Below are positions 24,492-32,841 of a stretch of DNA of 48,123 nt, piece after piece; the stretch's first letter is position 1; each line of letters begins with the position of its first letter. The notes beneath the pieces are model-generated. The model had not been told where the DNA came from. It ran no database searches and saw nothing but the letters and a program-made list of their open reading frames with translations. The stretch is from Bacillota bacterium. GTDB taxonomy: Bacteria; Bacillota; Sulfobacillia; Symbiobacteriales; Symbiobacteriaceae. The translations under genes were made by a program, and so were the position numbers. Where the stretch lies: positions 1 to 48,123 of the forward strand of contig JAMNXV010000070.1 in assembly GCA_023623185.1 (NCBI GenBank), read 5' to 3'.

Positions 24492-26181
24492 GCCGGCCCC
24501 TGGCGTAGGTGCGGAACACCTTCACGATCTCCACCGACACGACCTGGCCCGCCAGGTGACCGGCCTCAGCCACGTCGATGACGTAGCCGTCCACCCGGGC
24601 GATGCCGTCTGCCGCGTTGGTGGCGTGGGGCTCGTCGATGCGCACCTGCAGCACCTGGCCCGCGGCGACCGGCAGGGCCTTGGCCTCCACCTCCTCGCGG
24701 GTGCCCAGGGCCTTCAGGCTCCAGGTTTCCGGGTGAATGGCGCTGTTGCCGCGGATGTAGATCGTGCGGGCCAGCTCCTCCTCGAGGGCCCGCAGGTTGG
24801 CCCCGCCGGGGCCGATGAGCAGGGCGGCCACCGTGGGGTGCACCTCCATCAGCAGGGCCTCGCTGGAGGACTGCTTCATAATCCGCCGGATCTCCGCCCG
24901 CACCCGGTGGGCCATGGTCTCCTCGCTGAACACCTTCCCCCTGCCCTCGCAGTGGGGGCAGGGCCGGGTGAGCGCCTCGTCGAGGTTCTGGCGCGACTTC
25001 TTGCGGGTCATCTCCAGCAACCCCAGCTGGGTGAGGCCCAGGATGTTGGCCCGGGTGCGGTCCCGCTTCAGCTCCTCCTCCAGGGCCTGAATCACCTGCT
25101 GCTGGTGGTCGGCCCGGTCCATGTCAATGAAGTCGATGATGATGATGCCGCCGATGTCCCGCAGGCGCAGCTGCCGGGCGATCTCCCGGGCGGCCTCCAG
25201 GTTGGTCTTGAAGACGGTATCGGCCAGGTTGGTGGAGCCCACGAACTTCCCGGTGTTGACGTCGATGGCGGTCAGCGCCTCGGTCTGGTCGATGATGATG
25301 TAGCCCCCGCTCTTCAGCCAGACCCGCTTGCGCATGGCCTTCTCGATCTCCATCTCGACGCCGTAGTAGTCGAAGAGGGTCTGGTCGCCGCGGGTGTACA
25401 GCTTGATCCGGTCCCGCAGGGCCGGCGCGTGCAGCTCCACCACCTCGGCGGCGGTGTCGTACGCCTCCCGCTGATCCACCAGGAACAGGCTCACCGTGTC
25501 GTCCAGCACATCGCGCACCAGCCGGTGGATCAGGCCCTGGTCGTGGTGAACCAGCGCAGGCGCCTTCGCCTCCCGGGCCCGGGCCGCGATCTGCTGCCAG
25601 TGGCGCGCCAGGAACGCGGCGTCGTGGGCCAGCTCGTCCTCGCCGGCGCCTTCCGCCACCGTGCGCACGATCAGCCCCATGCCCTCGGGCTTGACCGCCT
25701 GGGCGATCCGCTTCAGCCGCTCCCGCTCCTGCTCGTCGGTGATGCGCCGGCTGATCCCGATGTAGTCCACCTGCGGCATCAGGACCAGGAAGCGCCCCGG
25801 CAGGGTGATGTTGCGGGTGACCCGGGCCCCCTTGGTGCCGATGGGCTCCTTGGCCACCTGCACGAGGATGTCCTGACCGGTCCGCACCAGCTCCTTGATC
25901 GTCGGCCGCCTCCCGGCGCGGGGCGAGCCTTCCTCCCCTTCCGGGTCCTCCCGGCCGGGCTGGGCGTCGTCCACGTAGAGGAACGCGTTGCGTTCCAGGC
26001 CAATGTCGACAAAAGCTGCCTGCATGCCCGGCAGCACGTTCTCGACCTTGCCCTTGTAGATGTTGCCCACCAGGCGCTGGTGAACGGGCTGCTCGATGTA
26101 GAGTTCAACCAGCTGGCCGTCTTCCAGCACGGCGGCGCGGGTCTGATCGATGTCGACCGTGACGAGTATCTCCTTGCGCAT
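24478..26181 (-). CDS. rng: Ribonuclease E/G family protein
   Basis: 567 residues from ATG after GAAGGGGC; a frame open 18 codons further upstream runs through the leader. An S1 RNA-binding domain (about 35-115) has a charged insertion rich in Gly, Glu and Arg. The RNase H-like catalytic core has the metal-binding aspartates in AIDVNTGK and IIIIDFIDM, and the zinc-link motif is CPHC. A C-terminal TRAM-like beta domain (GQVLQVRIDEPHAT to VFRTYARG) replaces the long scaffold of enterobacterial RNase E. It cleaves single-stranded RNA in mRNA decay and rRNA maturation. The order with DUF4342, DUF2344 and TIGR03960 genes is typical for clostridia-like genomes. Confidence 0.92.
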   Translation of the reverse strand: MRKEILVTVDIDQTRAAVLEDGQLVELYIEQPVHQRLVGNIYKGKVENVLPGMQAAFVDIGLERNAFLYVDDAQPGREDPEGEEGSPRAGRRPTIKELVRTGQDILVQVAKEPIGTKGARVTRNITLPGRFLVLMPQVDYIGISRRITDEQERERLKRIAQAVKPEGMGLIVRTVAEGAGEDELAHDAAFLARHWQQIAARAREAKAPALVHHDQGLIHRLVRDVLDDTVSLFLVDQREAYDTAAEVVELHAPALRDRIKLYTRGDQTLFDYYGVEMEIEKAMRKRVWLKSGGYIIIDQTEALTAIDVNTGKFVGSTNLADTVFKTNLEAAREIARQLRLRDIGGIIIIDFIDMDRADHQQQVIQALEEELKRDRTRANILGLTQLGLLEMTRKKSRQNLDEALTRPCPHCEGRGKVFSEETMAHRVRAEIRRIMKQSSSEALLMEVHPTVAALLIGPGGANLRALEEELARTIYIRGNSAIHPETWSLKALGTREEVEAKALPVAAGQVLQVRIDEPHATNAADGIARVDGYVIDVAEAGHLAGQVVSVEIVKVFRTYARGRLIER

Positions 26182-26228
26182 GAAAAAAGCCCCTTCTCTC
26201 TTGGGGATGGCTGCCTCTGGGGGATAGT

Positions 26229-26247
26229 ATCCCAAATGTATTGGGAT
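26229..26247 (-). promoter_or_regulatory. Palindrome in the rng upstream region
   Basis: ATCCCAA, five bases, TTGGGAT: a perfect 7-bp inverted repeat. A third half-site GGGAT lies at 26221-26225, and a possible -10 (TACTAT) lies between. It could be an operator or a 5' UTR hairpin. Confidence 0.4.
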
Positions 26248-26290
26248 TTCTTCTCCCGGGCCGCTGACTCCTGCACGAAGGCGGCTGAGG

Positions 26291-26334
26291 AACGGGCACA
26301 GCCCTCCGGCCCTCCCCGGCGGGCTGTGCCCGTT
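26291..26334 (-). terminator. Strong hairpin after the DUF4342 gene
   Basis: A perfect 14-bp stem AACGGGCACAGCCC with GGGCTGTGCCCGTT and a 16-base loop. No long T tract follows on either strand, so termination is likely but not certain. Confidence 0.55.
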
Positions 26335-26342
26335 CGTATTGT

Positions 26343-26729
26343 CTAGTAACTCCGCTCCACCACGACGGTGTAATCCAGCGCCAGGATCACCGCCGCGCTG
26401 AGGGCGGTGAGCACCGGCAGGATCAGGGCGAAGACCACCGCGCCGCCCACCGGCAGGTTGAGGATCTCGTAGCCCTTCGGGTCCCGCACGATGATGCGGT
26501 TGACGTTCCCCTCGTGCAGGATGCGCTTCAGAGTCTCCACCAGGTCCCTGCCGCTCACCTTCATCTCCTCGGTGAAGTAGCCCCTGGGCGCCTGCTCCTC
26601 CTCCAGCTGGATCGCCGCCGCCACCGCGTCCCAGCCGTTGGCCTCGAGAACCTCCCGGGCCCGGGCGTAGGAGATGTTGAAGCGGTTGCGCAGTAGGTCC
26701 ATCTTCTCGAGCTTCTCCCGTTCCTCCAT
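26343..26729 (-). CDS. DUF4342 domain protein with UBA-like N-terminus
   Basis: 128 residues. An N-terminal UBA/TS-N-like helical bundle (LLRNRFNISYARAREVLEANGWDAV) is followed by a DUF4342 region beginning VSGRDLVETLKRILHEGNV and NRIIVRD, and one membrane helix (about 95-118). The function is unknown. The UBA-like part suggests protein or nucleotide binding at the cytoplasmic membrane face. ATG start after GAGGAGGGATCGGCTC. Confidence 0.85.
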   Translation of the reverse strand: MEEREKLEKMDLLRNRFNISYARAREVLEANGWDAVAAAIQLEEEQAPRGYFTEEMKVSGRDLVETLKRILHEGNVNRIIVRDPKGYEILNLPVGGAVVFALILPVLTALSAAVILALDYTVVVERSY

Positions 26730-26841
26730 GAGCCGATCCCTCCTCTTTGGCGTCTGATCCAGATCGCCGAACCCAATGGGTAAGACGTCGGTTCCCGGCT
26801 GGTTCCTTCAGTCAGCCTCCACCTTTCGGCCCACAGCCAGC

Positions 26842-26870
26842 AGCGCCCGCCTCCGACGGAGACGGGCGCT
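26842..26870 (-). terminator. Hairpin after the DUF2344 gene
   Basis: AGCGCCCG pairs with CGGGCGCT around an inner CTCC/GGAG stem, 15 bases after the stop. There is no clear T tract. Confidence 0.5.
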
Positions 26871-26885
26871 GTCACGTCTGCCTGC

Positions 26886-27566
26886 CTACAGCGACCAGGG
26901 CTCCACGCACTCCCCGGTCTCGGGGTCGCGCCGGTAGAGCATGAGCCGGTGGGCGCGCACCAACGCGACCCCCGCCAGGTCGGGCGAGAGCTGCGCCAGC
27001 CCCGCCACCACCTCCTCGGGCCGCAGGTTGCCCTTGGAGCCGGTCTGCACCAGCGCCCGCAGCTCGCCGGGCCCCTCCACCGCCAGCGCGTACACCTGGG
27101 GGCGGATGTTGACCGGGCGCGGGCCGGTGCGGCCCTCCCGGGTCACGACGACCTCTTCAGCCTCCAGAAGCCGCGCCACGGCCGCCTGCAGGGCCGCCTC
27201 GTCGGCGCCCTCCAGCGTCAGGCGGTACGCTGCCGCGTTGATCTGCGCCATCAGCGACTCGCCGCTTTCGGGAGCGGGGCGGGCTTCCAGCAGCCGCACG
27301 TCTGCCGGCAGAGCCCCGTTGGCCCGGGCCAGGAACTCCTCCGGCTCCACCGGCTCAGTCAGGTCCACGTCGATGAACTCGCCCTCACTGCTTGTCCCCG
27401 TGGCCAGGGCAGATGCGTAGCTGATGCGCGGGTGCGGGTTGAAACCCTGGGTGAAGGCCAGCGGCAGTTCGGCCCGCCGCAGCCCCCGCTCCACGACCCG
27501 CTGCAGGTCCAGGTGCGACAGGAACCGGGCCAGCCCCAGTTTAGCCAGTCGAATCCGTAACCTCAA
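26886..27566 (-). CDS. TIGR03936 family protein (DUF2344)
   Basis: 226 residues from a TTG behind GAGAGGACGAAC; a GTG six codons upstream is possible. Family landmarks: LRIRLAKLGLARFLSHLDLQR, LPLAFTQGFNPHPRISYA and GEFIDVDLTEP. It overlaps the end of the TIGR03960 radical SAM gene, with which it is often fused or paired. It is thought to be involved in RNA metabolism because the pair normally adjoins RNase E/G and L21, but the activity is not established. Confidence 0.92.
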   Translation of the reverse strand: MRLRIRLAKLGLARFLSHLDLQRVVERGLRRAELPLAFTQGFNPHPRISYASALATGTSSEGEFIDVDLTEPVEPEEFLARANGALPADVRLLEARPAPESGESLMAQINAAAYRLTLEGADEAALQAAVARLLEAEEVVVTREGRTGPRPVNIRPQVYALAVEGPGELRALVQTGSKGNLRPEEVVAGLAQLSPDLAGVALVRAHRLMLYRRDPETGECVEPWSL

Positions 27567-29451
27567 GTTCGTCCTCTCCCACAAAGCCCGCGGGCTTCAA
27601 AGTCGGCAGCACGTCGTAGCGCATGCAGACGCCGCACAGGTCGCAGTTCTCCCACCGGCAGTCCTCCACCTCCAGCTCAGACATGGCCCGCCGGTGGTCG
27701 TCGATCAGCCACTCCCGGCTGATGCCGGGCGAAAGGTGGTCCCAGGCGAACCGCTCCCCGTAGCCCTTCTTGCGGTAGGTGTAGAAGTCCACGTCGACGC
27801 CGCTCTCGGCGCACGCCCGGAGCCACAGGTCGTAATCGAAGTGCTCGTTCCAGCCGTCGAACCGGGCCCCCATCTGCCAGGCCCGCAGCACGGCATCGGC
27901 CACCCGCCGGTCGCCCAGCGAGAGCAGCGCCTCGATGTGGCTGACATCGGGATCGTGGTACTTGTACTCAATGCGCCGGTCCTTAAGGAAGCGCTTGATA
28001 TACTGCTGCCGCCGCTTGGCCTCCTCCAGGGTCACCTGCGGCTCGAACTGAAACGGCGTGTGCGGCTTGGGCACGAAGACGGAGACCGAGATGGTCACCC
28101 GCACCTTGCGGGCCTCCTGGCGGCCCAGTTCCTCCTCCGCGATCTCCAGGGCCCAGTGTCCCTTCTCGGCGATCGCCTCCAGGTCGGCATCGGTCTCGGT
28201 GGGCAGGCCGAGGATGAAGTAGAGCTTCACCGCCCGGTAGCCGCTCTGGAAGGCCGCCCGCATGGCGTCGCGGATGTCCCGGTCTGAGACGGTCTTGTTG
28301 ATGACCCGGCGGATGCGGACTGAGCCCCCTTCGGGTGCGAGGGTGATCGAGCCCTTCCGCACCTTGCTCACCGCGTCGGCCACGGCCACCGAGAAGGCGT
28401 CCACCCGGGTGGAGGGCAGGGTGACGTTCACGCCGTCGCACCGGAGCTCGTCCGACAGCCGGCCCACCGTCTGCTGCACGTCGGTGTAGTCGGCCGTGGA
28501 GAGCGAGACCAGCGAGAGCTCGCTGTACCCGGTGTTGCGCACGATCTCCCGGGCCAGCCGCTGCACTTCCTCGGGCGAGCGCTCCCGCACCGGGCGCGTG
28601 ATGTAGCCCGCGTGGCAGAAGCGGCAGCCGCGCGTGCAGCCCCGGAAGACCTCCACCTGCGCCCGGTCGAAGACGATCTGCGTGTTGGGCACCACGGGGC
28701 GGGTGGGGTAGTCGATGCTGTCCAGATCCTTCACCGTTGCCCGGTCCACGACCTCGGGCACCCCGGGCTCGGTGGGACGGTACTCCCTGATCGTGCCGTC
28801 GGGATTGTAGGACACCTCATAGAAGCCCGGCACGTAGCAGCCGGTAATGCCCGCCATGCGCCGGAGCAGCTCCCGCCGGTCCCTGCGCCCCTCGTCCCGC
28901 CAGGCCTTGTAGGTGTCGAGGATCTCGTGGATGACCTCCTCGCCGTCGCCCAGCACCGCCACGTCCAGGAACGGGGCCAGCGGCTCGCAGTTGAAGGCGC
29001 AGGGGCCGCCGGCGATGACCAGCGGGTGCTCGGCGGTGCGCTCCGCAGCCAACAGGGGCACCCCCGCCAGGTCCAGGCAGGTCAGCAGGTTGGTGTAGGT
29101 CAGCTCATAGAGCAGCGGGAAGGCGATGATGTCGAACTCGCCCACGGGCGTCCAGCTCTCCAGCGTGAAGAGCGGGATCCCCTCGGCCCGCATCTCCGCT
29201 TCCATATCGGTCCACGGGGCGTACGCCCGCTCGCAGCAGGCGTCGTCCCGCCGGTTGATCTGGTGGTACATGATGAGCGACCCCAGGTGAGACATGCCCA
29301 CCTCGTATGCGTCGGGGAAGGTCCAGGCGACCTTGACGTCTATCTTGTCGTGATCCTTCACCACGGCGTTCCACTCGCCGCCGGTGTAGCGGGCGGGCTT
29401 GGAGACCCGGGGGAGCACGCGCTCGATGCGCTCGCGCAGGGCCTCTGTCAT
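27541..29451 (-). CDS. TIGR03960 family B12-binding-type radical SAM protein
   Basis: 636 residues from ATG behind AAAAGGGGTGACGGC. The N-terminal B12-binding-like half contains WTFPDAYEVGMSHLG and VIAGGPCAFN. The radical SAM core has the cluster motif RGCTRGCRFCHAGY and the sequence SLSTADYTDVQQTV, then ITLAPEGGS. A C-terminal Cys-rich part (DCRWENCDLCGVC) may bind another cluster. The protein always travels with DUF2344 and RNase E/G, and its substrate is unknown. It is unrelated to the RiPP locus. Confidence 0.93.
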   Translation of the reverse strand: MTEALRERIERVLPRVSKPARYTGGEWNAVVKDHDKIDVKVAWTFPDAYEVGMSHLGSLIMYHQINRRDDACCERAYAPWTDMEAEMRAEGIPLFTLESWTPVGEFDIIAFPLLYELTYTNLLTCLDLAGVPLLAAERTAEHPLVIAGGPCAFNCEPLAPFLDVAVLGDGEEVIHEILDTYKAWRDEGRRDRRELLRRMAGITGCYVPGFYEVSYNPDGTIREYRPTEPGVPEVVDRATVKDLDSIDYPTRPVVPNTQIVFDRAQVEVFRGCTRGCRFCHAGYITRPVRERSPEEVQRLAREIVRNTGYSELSLVSLSTADYTDVQQTVGRLSDELRCDGVNVTLPSTRVDAFSVAVADAVSKVRKGSITLAPEGGSVRIRRVINKTVSDRDIRDAMRAAFQSGYRAVKLYFILGLPTETDADLEAIAEKGHWALEIAEEELGRQEARKVRVTISVSVFVPKPHTPFQFEPQVTLEEAKRRQQYIKRFLKDRRIEYKYHDPDVSHIEALLSLGDRRVADAVLRAWQMGARFDGWNEHFDYDLWLRACAESGVDVDFYTYRKKGYGERFAWDHLSPGISREWLIDDHRRAMSELEVEDCRWENCDLCGVCMRYDVLPTLKPAGFVGEDELEVTDSTG

Positions 29452-29533
29452 GCCGTCACCCCTTTTCTCGTCTGTGATTGCGGTCACCTAAGCTAGATGT
29501 TACGCGAAAGCGGCGAGTAAGTAAACGGCGGGG

Positions 29534-30433
29534 TTACAGATCCAGCACTTCCTCCACCGTCGCCCGGGGCCCCAGGGCCTGAAACGCGTCCATGATCTCC
29601 GCCTCGTGCAGGGTGCCCACAGGCAGCAGCGACCGGTCCACCACCAGGACCAGGTGGTACCGTCGGGCGGAGAGCCGCTCCAGCACCTCGCCGATGCGGG
29701 TTCCCTCCACGACCACGAGGGTGCCGCCCGGAATGAGCCGCTGCCGGGCCATCCACCGCCGCTTGTGCAGAAACTGCCGGTACGAACGGAACACCGTCTC
29801 ATCCCCTTCCGCCACCGCGCCCAGCGCGAGAAACAGGCCGCCCACCAGGGGCGTCAGGAACACCTGCCCGGCGGACGCCAGCACCCCGAGCGCGGCGGCC
29901 AGCATGGCCGCGCCCGAGAACAGGCCGAGGCGTGCCATCCACACCGTGGTAGGCCGGTACCCCCAGCGCTGGGCCAGGAGGCCGCGCAGGGCGCGCCCGC
30001 CGTCCAGGGGCAGGGCGGGAATCAGGTTGAAGAAGGCCAGGTTGGCGTTGACCTGAAAGAAGAAGCGCACCAGCGAGGGGTCGAACAGGGCGTCGCCCAT
30101 CAGGAAGCTGGCCAGGCCGGCCAGCAGAAACGACTGCGCCGGCCCGGCCAGGGCGACGGAGACCTCAGACTGGGGATCGGTCTCCAGGGACGGATCGAGC
30201 CGGGCCATGCCGCCGAAGGGCGTCAGCACCAGCGAGTCGATGTCCACCCCCAGGAGCCACGCCACGATGAGGTGGGCCAGCTCGTGCGCGGCCAGCGAGC
30301 CGAGCAGAATCAAGGCCTCCAGGTAGTACCCACTCACCGCGGCGATGAGCAGGGCCAGCAGAAACAGCCAGTGCACCTCAACCCGCACCCCTGCCACACT
30401 GCCGATCCTCAGGGACGGATTCCCTCCACACAC
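29534..30433 (-). CDS. M50 (SpoIVFB-like) membrane metalloprotease with C-terminal CBS-like domain
   Basis: About 299 residues from a GTG. The frame is open to 30514 and a GTG at 30400 also exists, so the start is uncertain. Family sequence begins near PSLRIGSVAGVRVEVHW. The zinc motif reads HELAH rather than HELGH, as in SpoIVFB-type proteins, and the third ligand is in NLIPALPLDGGRAL. About six membrane helices are followed by a cytoplasmic CBS-type region (VVEGTRIGEVLERLSARRY, VVDRSLLPVGTLHE). CBS domains bind adenine nucleotides and gate such proteases. In Bacillus SpoIVFB processes pro-sigma-K; sporulation use is possible here but other substrates are not excluded. Confidence 0.88.
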   Translation of the reverse strand: MCGGNPSLRIGSVAGVRVEVHWLFLLALLIAAVSGYYLEALILLGSLAAHELAHLIVAWLLGVDIDSLVLTPFGGMARLDPSLETDPQSEVSVALAGPAQSFLLAGLASFLMGDALFDPSLVRFFFQVNANLAFFNLIPALPLDGGRALRGLLAQRWGYRPTTVWMARLGLFSGAAMLAAALGVLASAGQVFLTPLVGGLFLALGAVAEGDETVFRSYRQFLHKRRWMARQRLIPGGTLVVVEGTRIGEVLERLSARRYHLVLVVDRSLLPVGTLHEAEIMDAFQALGPRATVEEVLDL

Positions 30434-30511
30434 TGTGCTTGCCCGCCCATCTCCACCCCTCCCCCCGGAGTCTATGGACGGGCCCCGCCCTTCATGCTGG
30501 CTCCGGACAGA

Positions 30512-30547
30512 CAAAAGCGAGGCCCCCCGTGCGGAAGCCTCGCAAAA
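30512..30547 (-). terminator. speD terminator
   Basis: On the minus strand GCGAGGC and GCCTCGC form a 7-bp stem followed by TTTT, 28 bases after the speD stop. Confidence 0.75.
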
Positions 30548-30574
30548 ACGCGCAGTTTTCGTCTCTTCTGCTCT

Positions 30575-30976
30575 TTAGTTGGCTGCGGCCAGGTGCAACG
30601 TGTTCGTGTTCAGGTCCTCGATTGCTCCGCTACCACGGCGGAGGGCACGATAACCCGCTACCCGACCTCCCAACGCCGCCTTCATGTACTCGCAGGCGAC
30701 CGCCGGATCGACGGTGTAGCCGCAAGTGTAGCAATCGATCGCAGCAAAGCCCTCTTCAGGATAGGTGTGAATCGAAAGGTGCGATTCTGAAAGGACCAGG
30801 ACGCCAGTGACGCCCTGAGGGCTGAACTGGACGAAACTCTCACCGACCACCGTGGCTCCGCACTTGGCTGCGGCTTCGTACATGATTTCCTTCAAGAACT
30901 CGATGTCGTTCAGCTTCTCGAAGGCAACCTCGCGCAGATCCATGGTGACGTGGCGGCCATAGGTCGAGTAGGCCAT
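30575..30976 (-). CDS. speD: S-adenosylmethionine decarboxylase proenzyme SpeD
   Basis: 133 residues, prokaryotic class 1B type. The self-cleavage site is in SESHLSIHTYPE, where Ser becomes the pyruvoyl group. The catalytic Cys lies in IDCYTCG. The N-terminus is GRHVTMDL. The enzyme makes decarboxylated S-adenosylmethionine, the aminopropyl donor for spermidine. ATG follows AGGGGGAGTTCTACC. It is transcribed alone with a long leader; no spermidine synthase is nearby. Confidence 0.96.
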   Translation of the reverse strand: MAYSTYGRHVTMDLREVAFEKLNDIEFLKEIMYEAAAKCGATVVGESFVQFSPQGVTGVLVLSESHLSIHTYPEEGFAAIDCYTCGYTVDPAVACEYMKAALGGRVAGYRALRRGSGAIEDLNTNTLHLAAAN

Positions 30977-31170
30977 GGTAGAACTCCCCCTTCGGCAATC
31001 ATTTCTAGCCCTCTCAAGCTAGACGGGACCATCGTCACGCCAACGGGGGAAAAGTCGGGCACAGCCCCAACCCTTTAAGGCGTGCTAGGTTCCTACGGTT
31101 CCACAATCCTGTGTTGAGACGATCTCAACCTCCAGATCAACGTGGCCCGGCCTGTCAGGCCCGTGCAATA
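30977..31170 (-). promoter_or_regulatory. speD 5' leader (about 190 nt), structured
   Basis: Between the promoter and the speD start, the RNA can form GTTGAGA-TCG-TCTCAAC, GGGCTGTGCCC and a GC-rich stem with CGGGCCTGACAGGCCGG near the 5' end. I do not recognise a known riboswitch class. The length and stems suggest control at RNA level. Confidence 0.4.
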
Positions 31171-31176
31171 GCACGG

Positions 31177-31205
31177 ATTGTAAAGCACAAACCGCAGAAT
31201 GTCAA
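31177..31205 (-). promoter_or_regulatory. speD promoter
   Basis: On the minus strand TTGACA (31200-31205), a 17-base spacer and TACAAT (31177-31182), a near-consensus sigma-A promoter. The rest of the 31206-31401 intergenic region holds only a weak candidate promoter (TTGGAG, 16 bases, TATATC) for the plus-strand genes. Confidence 0.8.
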
Positions 31206-31401
31206 GGCCAGAAATCGCCACGCCGTCTCATCTGAGTCGTCACCCCACCAGTTGGAGTGGCAACCTATCACAATATATCGCGTTCCGCCCCCGCCCGCAA
31301 GGGTCAAGGAGACAAATTCTCCGCGATTCGCGCGAGCGGTGCAGCGTTTGCCTGTATGAACGGTTGCCGATGCGCCGAGACTAGTTGGGGAGGTGAACGC
31401 G

Positions 31402-31635
31402 ATGGCCAGTCAGCAGATCCGCTGCACCGTCAGCAGCTGCTACTACTACGGCGCCGGCGACAACTGCGTGGCCGAGGAGATCATGGTCCGCAGCAACCCC
31501 GCCACGCTCGGAAACGCCAACATGGAAGTTGGCGCCATGGGCGTTGAGGCGCGGACATCCAACCACACCCTGTGCGAAACCTTCATTCCCCAGGAGCGGG
31601 GACCTAAGCCGGGCATCCGCCGCATCGAGCGGTAA
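31402..31635 (+). CDS. DUF1540 domain protein
   Basis: 77 residues, ATG behind GGGGAGGTGAACGCG. Four Cys occur in the DUF1540 pattern: IRCTVSSCYYYGAGDNC, then LCETF after a variable segment. The Cys arrangement suggests metal binding. The family is common in spore-forming Firmicutes, function unknown. It lies 27 bases before a spore protein gene, so expression late in sporulation is plausible. Confidence 0.9.
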   Translation: MASQQIRCTVSSCYYYGAGDNCVAEEIMVRSNPATLGNANMEVGAMGVEARTSNHTLCETFIPQERGPKPGIRRIER

Positions 31636-31662
31636 CGCCAGCCAGACGGGGGGGGATTTGCC

Positions 31663-31860
31663 ATGGCACGCAGACGCTCACTGCTCTCCGACGAGACCAA
31701 GATGTACCTCGCACGTCTGCAGGGCGCCGGCGACCGGGTGCAGCCAGGCGACTACGGTCAGCTTACCTCCAGGGAAGCAGGGAACATGGTCAAGTACGCC
31801 ATCATGGCAGCCCAGCAGGCGCTGGCCGGCCAGACTCCGGATCCTTCACGCAGCACATGA
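31663..31860 (+). CDS. Alpha/beta-type small acid-soluble spore protein
   Basis: 65 residues. After MARRRSLLSDETK the alpha/beta SASP core is present: LARLQGAGDRV, then YGQLTSREAGNMVKYAI and an Ala/Gln-rich helix end. The usual germination-protease site region (KxExAxExG) is poorly kept. SASPs coat spore DNA and protect it from UV and heat. ATG start after ACGGGGGGGGATTTGCC. Confidence 0.82.
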   Translation: MARRRSLLSDETKMYLARLQGAGDRVQPGDYGQLTSREAGNMVKYAIMAAQQALAGQTPDPSRST

Positions 31861-31922
31861 AGGAAGGGGGGCGACAGTCCCCCTTCCTTTCCTTGGTGAA
31901 CGCCAGTGCAGGCCCCGCTCCC
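31854..31922 (+). repeat. Direct repeat copy 1 flanking the lactate block
   Basis: About 69 bases from CACATG through GGGGGGCGACAG, the terminator arm, CCTTGGTGAACGC and GCAGGCCCCGCTCCC match 37187-37258 with a few substitutions and short indels in the homopolymer runs. In copy 2 the right part encodes the end of the YkuS-like gene; here it encodes nothing. Confidence 0.85.
31861..31891 (+). terminator. SASP gene terminator
   Basis: AGGAAGGGGG pairs with CCCCCTTCCT around GCGACAGT-type loop bases, followed by TTCCTT, directly after the stop codon. It is part of the direct repeat described at 31854. Confidence 0.8.
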
Positions 31923-32007
31923 GTTCGCCATCGCCGGTGTTGCTCCCCGGCAGCGGAACGAACGACGGTCGGGGCCCGCACGCGATGACACTTCGGTCAG
32001 GTCCCGC

Positions 32008-32042
32008 CCCGCAGCCCCCGAGTGGTGGGGTTGACCTGCGGG
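32008..32042 (-). terminator. Possible terminator of the lactate operon
   Basis: CCCGCAG and CTGCGGG form a 7-bp stem 11 bases after lutC. No T tract is present, so the call is weak. Confidence 0.35.
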
Positions 32043-32052
32043 CAGAAACGGC

Positions 32053-32841
32053 CTACTCGGGCAGTAGCACGGCGTGGAGGCTGCCGGGTCCGTGGACGCC
32101 GATGCTCAGGTCGTTCTCGATGTCTGCGCTGCGGCTGGGGCCGGTGATCAGCACCAGCGATGAGGGCAGCTCCCCCGCCTCCCCGACCCGCCTCACGGCT
32201 TCCGCCAGCGAGGGCAGCAACTGTTCCGGGCGGATCAGGGCGATGTGCACGGGGGGCAGCAGGCTGACCAGGCGCCCCCGGCCGGGTCCGGAGCTGAGCA
32301 GCAGCGTGCCCGTCTCCGCGACCGCCCAGTTGACCCCCGTGATCCCCGCAAGGGCGCGGGCCGCCAACTGTTTCGCATTCCAGCCCGGCGTGGCCTGCTG
32401 GCCAGCCTCCGGCGCGCTGTGCCCCCAGATCGCCAGGTCCAGGCCGGCGGCCTCCAGTGCGTCACGCAACCCCAGCGCTGCGACCACCGGGTCGTCCCAG
32501 GCCACTACCACCGGGCGATCCCCGCCGGGGGCCGGAGCACCAGCTCCGGCGACCTCGGCCTCCGCGCCTCCGCCCCTTGCCCCCCGGTCCTCCGGCAGCC
32601 CGGCCAACGTGGCCGCAACGCGCACCACGTACTCGCCGGCATCCGCCCGCGAACCGGCCCGGTAGGCGGTGCCGCCCAGCTTTTCCAGCTCCCGGGCGAA
32701 CCGCTCCCAGAGGGCGTCCACCCCCCAGTCGGGACAGACAGGAGGCAGCGACCGGGCACTCGCCCAGCCCGCGCGCCCGGTCATGGGCCGATCCCGCCCT
32801 TTGCGGCGGGCCAGGGCTGTCAGGAACTCCTGCTCCGTCAT
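32053..32841 (-). CDS. lutC: LutC-like lactate utilisation protein (LUD domain)
   Basis: 262 residues. LUD/DUF162 landmarks: GITGVNWAVAETGTLLLSS, RLVSLLPPVHIALI and the C-terminal LVLITGPSRSADIENDLSIGVHGP-type sequence. A Gly/Ala-rich insert lies near residues 85-110. LutC is the third component of the LutABC complex that oxidises L-lactate to pyruvate. Its ATG overlaps the lutB stop. Confidence 0.92.
   Translation of the reverse strand: MTEQEFLTALARRKGRDRPMTGRAGWASARSLPPVCPDWGVDALWERFARELEKLGGTAYRAGSRADAGEYVVRVAATLAGLPEDRGARGGGAEAEVAGAGAPAPGGDRPVVVAWDDPVVAALGLRDALEAAGLDLAIWGHSAPEAGQQATPGWNAKQLAARALAGITGVNWAVAETGTLLLSSGPGRGRLVSLLPPVHIALIRPEQLLPSLAEAVRRVGEAGELPSSLVLITGPSRSADIENDLSIGVHGPGSLHAVLLPE

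Noticed and set aside
24454-26346. 630-codon open frame on the plus strand opposite RNase E/G
   Set aside because: It mirrors the third-position GC bias of the rng gene; its translation is His/Gly/Leu-rich low complexity with no family pattern. The same applies to long antisense frames at 1591-2835, 13081-14463, 22905-24347 and 44236-45585.
31111-31359. 82-codon frame upstream of the DUF1540 gene
   Set aside because: No ribosome-binding site or family similarity; it overlaps the divergent speD promoter and leader.
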